The notes under the pieces: generated by a model
The model's database searches: none
Told to the model about the DNA's origin: nothing
The model's input: only the letters and a program-made list of their open reading frames with translations
DNA from: a virus
Length of the DNA: 30,310 nt
Virus record (IMG/VR): IMGVR_UViG_3300017757_000076
Coordinates: 1-30,310 of that record
Direction: 5' to 3' (one strand)
Made by a program: the position numbers and the translations under genes
Shown here: piece after piece, positions 29,221-30,310 of the stretch
Layout: every line of letters starts with the position of its first letter
How positions within the stretch are numbered: the stretch's first letter is position 1

Positions 29221-29837
29221 GTATTGCAAACTATACCGACTTAAAAAGTTCGATAGCAGATTTTTTAAATCGTGATGATCTTACTTCAGTTATTCCTGAT
29301 TTTATAACTCTAGCCGAGGCCGATATGAATAGACGCCTCAGGCACTGGAGAATGGAGACCCGTAAGGTAGCTCTCTTAGATACTCAATACACAGCTTTCC
29401 CACTAGATTTTATCGAGGGCATACGCCTGATGTTGACGGGTACTACAGAATTCAGAATGGAGCTGATAACTCTCAGCGAGTTAATGGACAAAAGATCTCA
29501 AAGTAATGCCTCAGGAACTCCACGATTTTATGCATCTGTCGATGGAGCTTTTGAAGTTTACCCGACGCCAGATCAAGACTACACACTTGAGATGCTTTAC
29601 TACGAAAGAATAGAGGCATTAAGTAGTAGTATTGCAACAAATTGGGTTTTGACTTATTACCCAGATATTTACCTTTATGGGGCTTTAACGCACAGTGCTC
29701 CGTACTTAGGTGAAGACGCCAGGACGAAAGTCTGGGCAGAGTTGTATCAAAACGCGATAAGTGGTACAAACATGGAAGACCAACAGGCCAAGTCTAGCGG
29801 ATCAGGCCACAGAATGAGAATTAGGAGTTTTGGATAA
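29217..29837 (+). CDS. Head-tail adaptor, P22 gp4 / SU10 adaptor-like
   Basis: Protein of 206 residues. IPDFITLAEADMNRRLRHWR, GIRLMLTG, LSELMDKRSQSNASGTPRFY and LEMLYYERIEAL match the adaptor family that extends the portal channel and closes the filled head in podoviruses (P22 gp4, 166 residues). The C-terminal tail (SSGSGHRMRIRSFG) is flexible and would thread between portal subunits. It overlaps the previous gene by 4 bases and abuts the next one directly. Confidence 0.86.
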   Translation: MSIANYTDLKSSIADFLNRDDLTSVIPDFITLAEADMNRRLRHWRMETRKVALLDTQYTAFPLDFIEGIRLMLTGTTEFRMELITLSELMDKRSQSNASGTPRFYASVDGAFEVYPTPDQDYTLEMLYYERIEALSSSIATNWVLTYYPDIYLYGALTHSAPYLGEDARTKVWAELYQNAISGTNMEDQQAKSSGSGHRMRIRSFG

Positions 29838-30269
29838 ATGGCAAGTTTTACTAAAGTAAATGACTTTGTGGTCAATCTGGCGAACGCAATGGATATGAAC
29901 GCTGACACGTTTAAAATTGCATTGTGTGCGACTGATCCCGCATCAGGAACAAGCATCGTAACGGACGGCAATGGTGTTTTGGCAAACGCAACGGAAATCA
30001 GTTATACAAACCTTTCTGATAGAACATTAGCAAACGTAACAAGCACCCAAACAGGCGGCACTTATAAATTATCTGCCGATGATAAAGTGCTTACAGCATC
30101 AGGCGGTTCTGTTGCGGCTTTTAGATATGTTGTTGTTTATAACGATACACCAACCTCCCCTGCCGATCCAATCGTTGGTTATTACGATTATGGCTCATCA
30201 CTTACATTAAATGATGGCGATACGTTTACTATCGATATTGGTACAAACGGCTTATTAACGCTAACATAG
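29838..30269 (+). CDS. Small beta-rich virion protein
   Basis: Protein of 143 residues following the adaptor stop without a gap. The sequence ASFTKVNDFVVNLANAMDMN, then FKIALCATDPASGT, then TNLSDRTLANVTSTQTGGTY and PADPIVGYYDYGSS matches a common marine-phage protein that I recall near head or tail genes. Beta-rich, no Cys cluster, no membrane segment. It is likely a head-decoration, connector or tail component; I cannot say which. The next gene starts 12 bases on. Confidence 0.7.
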   Translation: MASFTKVNDFVVNLANAMDMNADTFKIALCATDPASGTSIVTDGNGVLANATEISYTNLSDRTLANVTSTQTGGTYKLSADDKVLTASGGSVAAFRYVVVYNDTPTSPADPIVGYYDYGSSLTLNDGDTFTIDIGTNGLLTLT

Positions 30270-30281
30270 TAGGAGCGCATC

Positions 30282-30310
30282 ATGGCAAAACTTTTTAACA
30301 GAGCCAAGAT
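30282..30310 (+). CDS. Virion gene start, 3' partial (nine codons)
   Basis: ATG preceded by TAGGAG starts MAKLFNRAK and is cut by the window end. 'MAKLFNRAK' is the usual opening of a marine-phage protein that follows the small beta-rich protein, in phages where the gp10-like gene comes shortly after. Joined directly to base 1 it would stop at once, so part of the genome is missing between the ends. Confidence 0.6.

Overview
The window is most of a tailed dsDNA phage genome, probably a short-tailed (podovirus-type) marine bacteriophage. The basis is a P22-type portal, a scaffold, an SU10-type HK97-fold capsid protein, an adaptor and a gp10-like tail protein, several protein families that I know mainly from marine phages and viral metagenomes, dense packing with ATGA/TAATG overlaps, and no bacterial housekeeping genes. 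I saw no integrase, tRNA, CRISPR array, reverse transcriptase or phage RNA polymerase. The host cannot be named from the sequence. The window opens inside the gp10-like tail gene and closes nine codons into another virion gene, so the missing piece probably lies between the two ends of a circular map.

Layout. (1) 1-5425, plus strand: tail and internal virion (DNA-ejection) proteins, ending at a strong terminator (5709-5741). (2) 5803-6559: three small plus-strand genes, one with a C-terminal helix-turn-helix. (3) 6556-9030, minus strand: a lysis cassette with M15 endolysin, 3-TM holin, an EF-hand membrane protein, and three membrane-anchored or coiled-coil proteins, plus one certain and one possible tiny gene. 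(4) 9153-14195, plus strand: early and replication genes, with small proteins, a ribbon-helix-helix-like protein, a RuvC-like nuclease, a RecE-type exonuclease, an SSB-like protein and a Toprim primase-helicase, but no DNA polymerase. (5) 14196-14352: a compact non-coding block with two long hairpins and six copies of an octamer, a candidate origin. (6) 14353-17315: a hypothetical protein, a DUF6378-like protein and the two terminase subunits. (7) 17442-20159, minus strand: an accessory island with two HNH nucleases, a zinc-finger protein and a SprT-like metallopeptidase. (8) 20363-24498: small basic proteins followed by three genes that look like separated pieces of a large 'polyvalent' phage protein (an unknown domain, a SAM methyltransferase and an ADP-ribosyltransferase-like protein). 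(9) 24500-30310: portal, scaffold, capsid and connector genes leading towards the tail genes at the window start.

How it fits together. Terminase, portal, scaffold, capsid, adaptor and gp10-like genes follow the P22-type assembly order on a circular map. The polyvalent cassette sits inside this late region, so its products may be packaged and ejected. Three intergenic starts of transcription units share a 19-bp palindromic element (TGTTAACTTnATGT...CA), which suggests one phage regulator controls the early, lysis and accessory operons. Assignments rest on motifs and remembered family patterns; no searches could be run.
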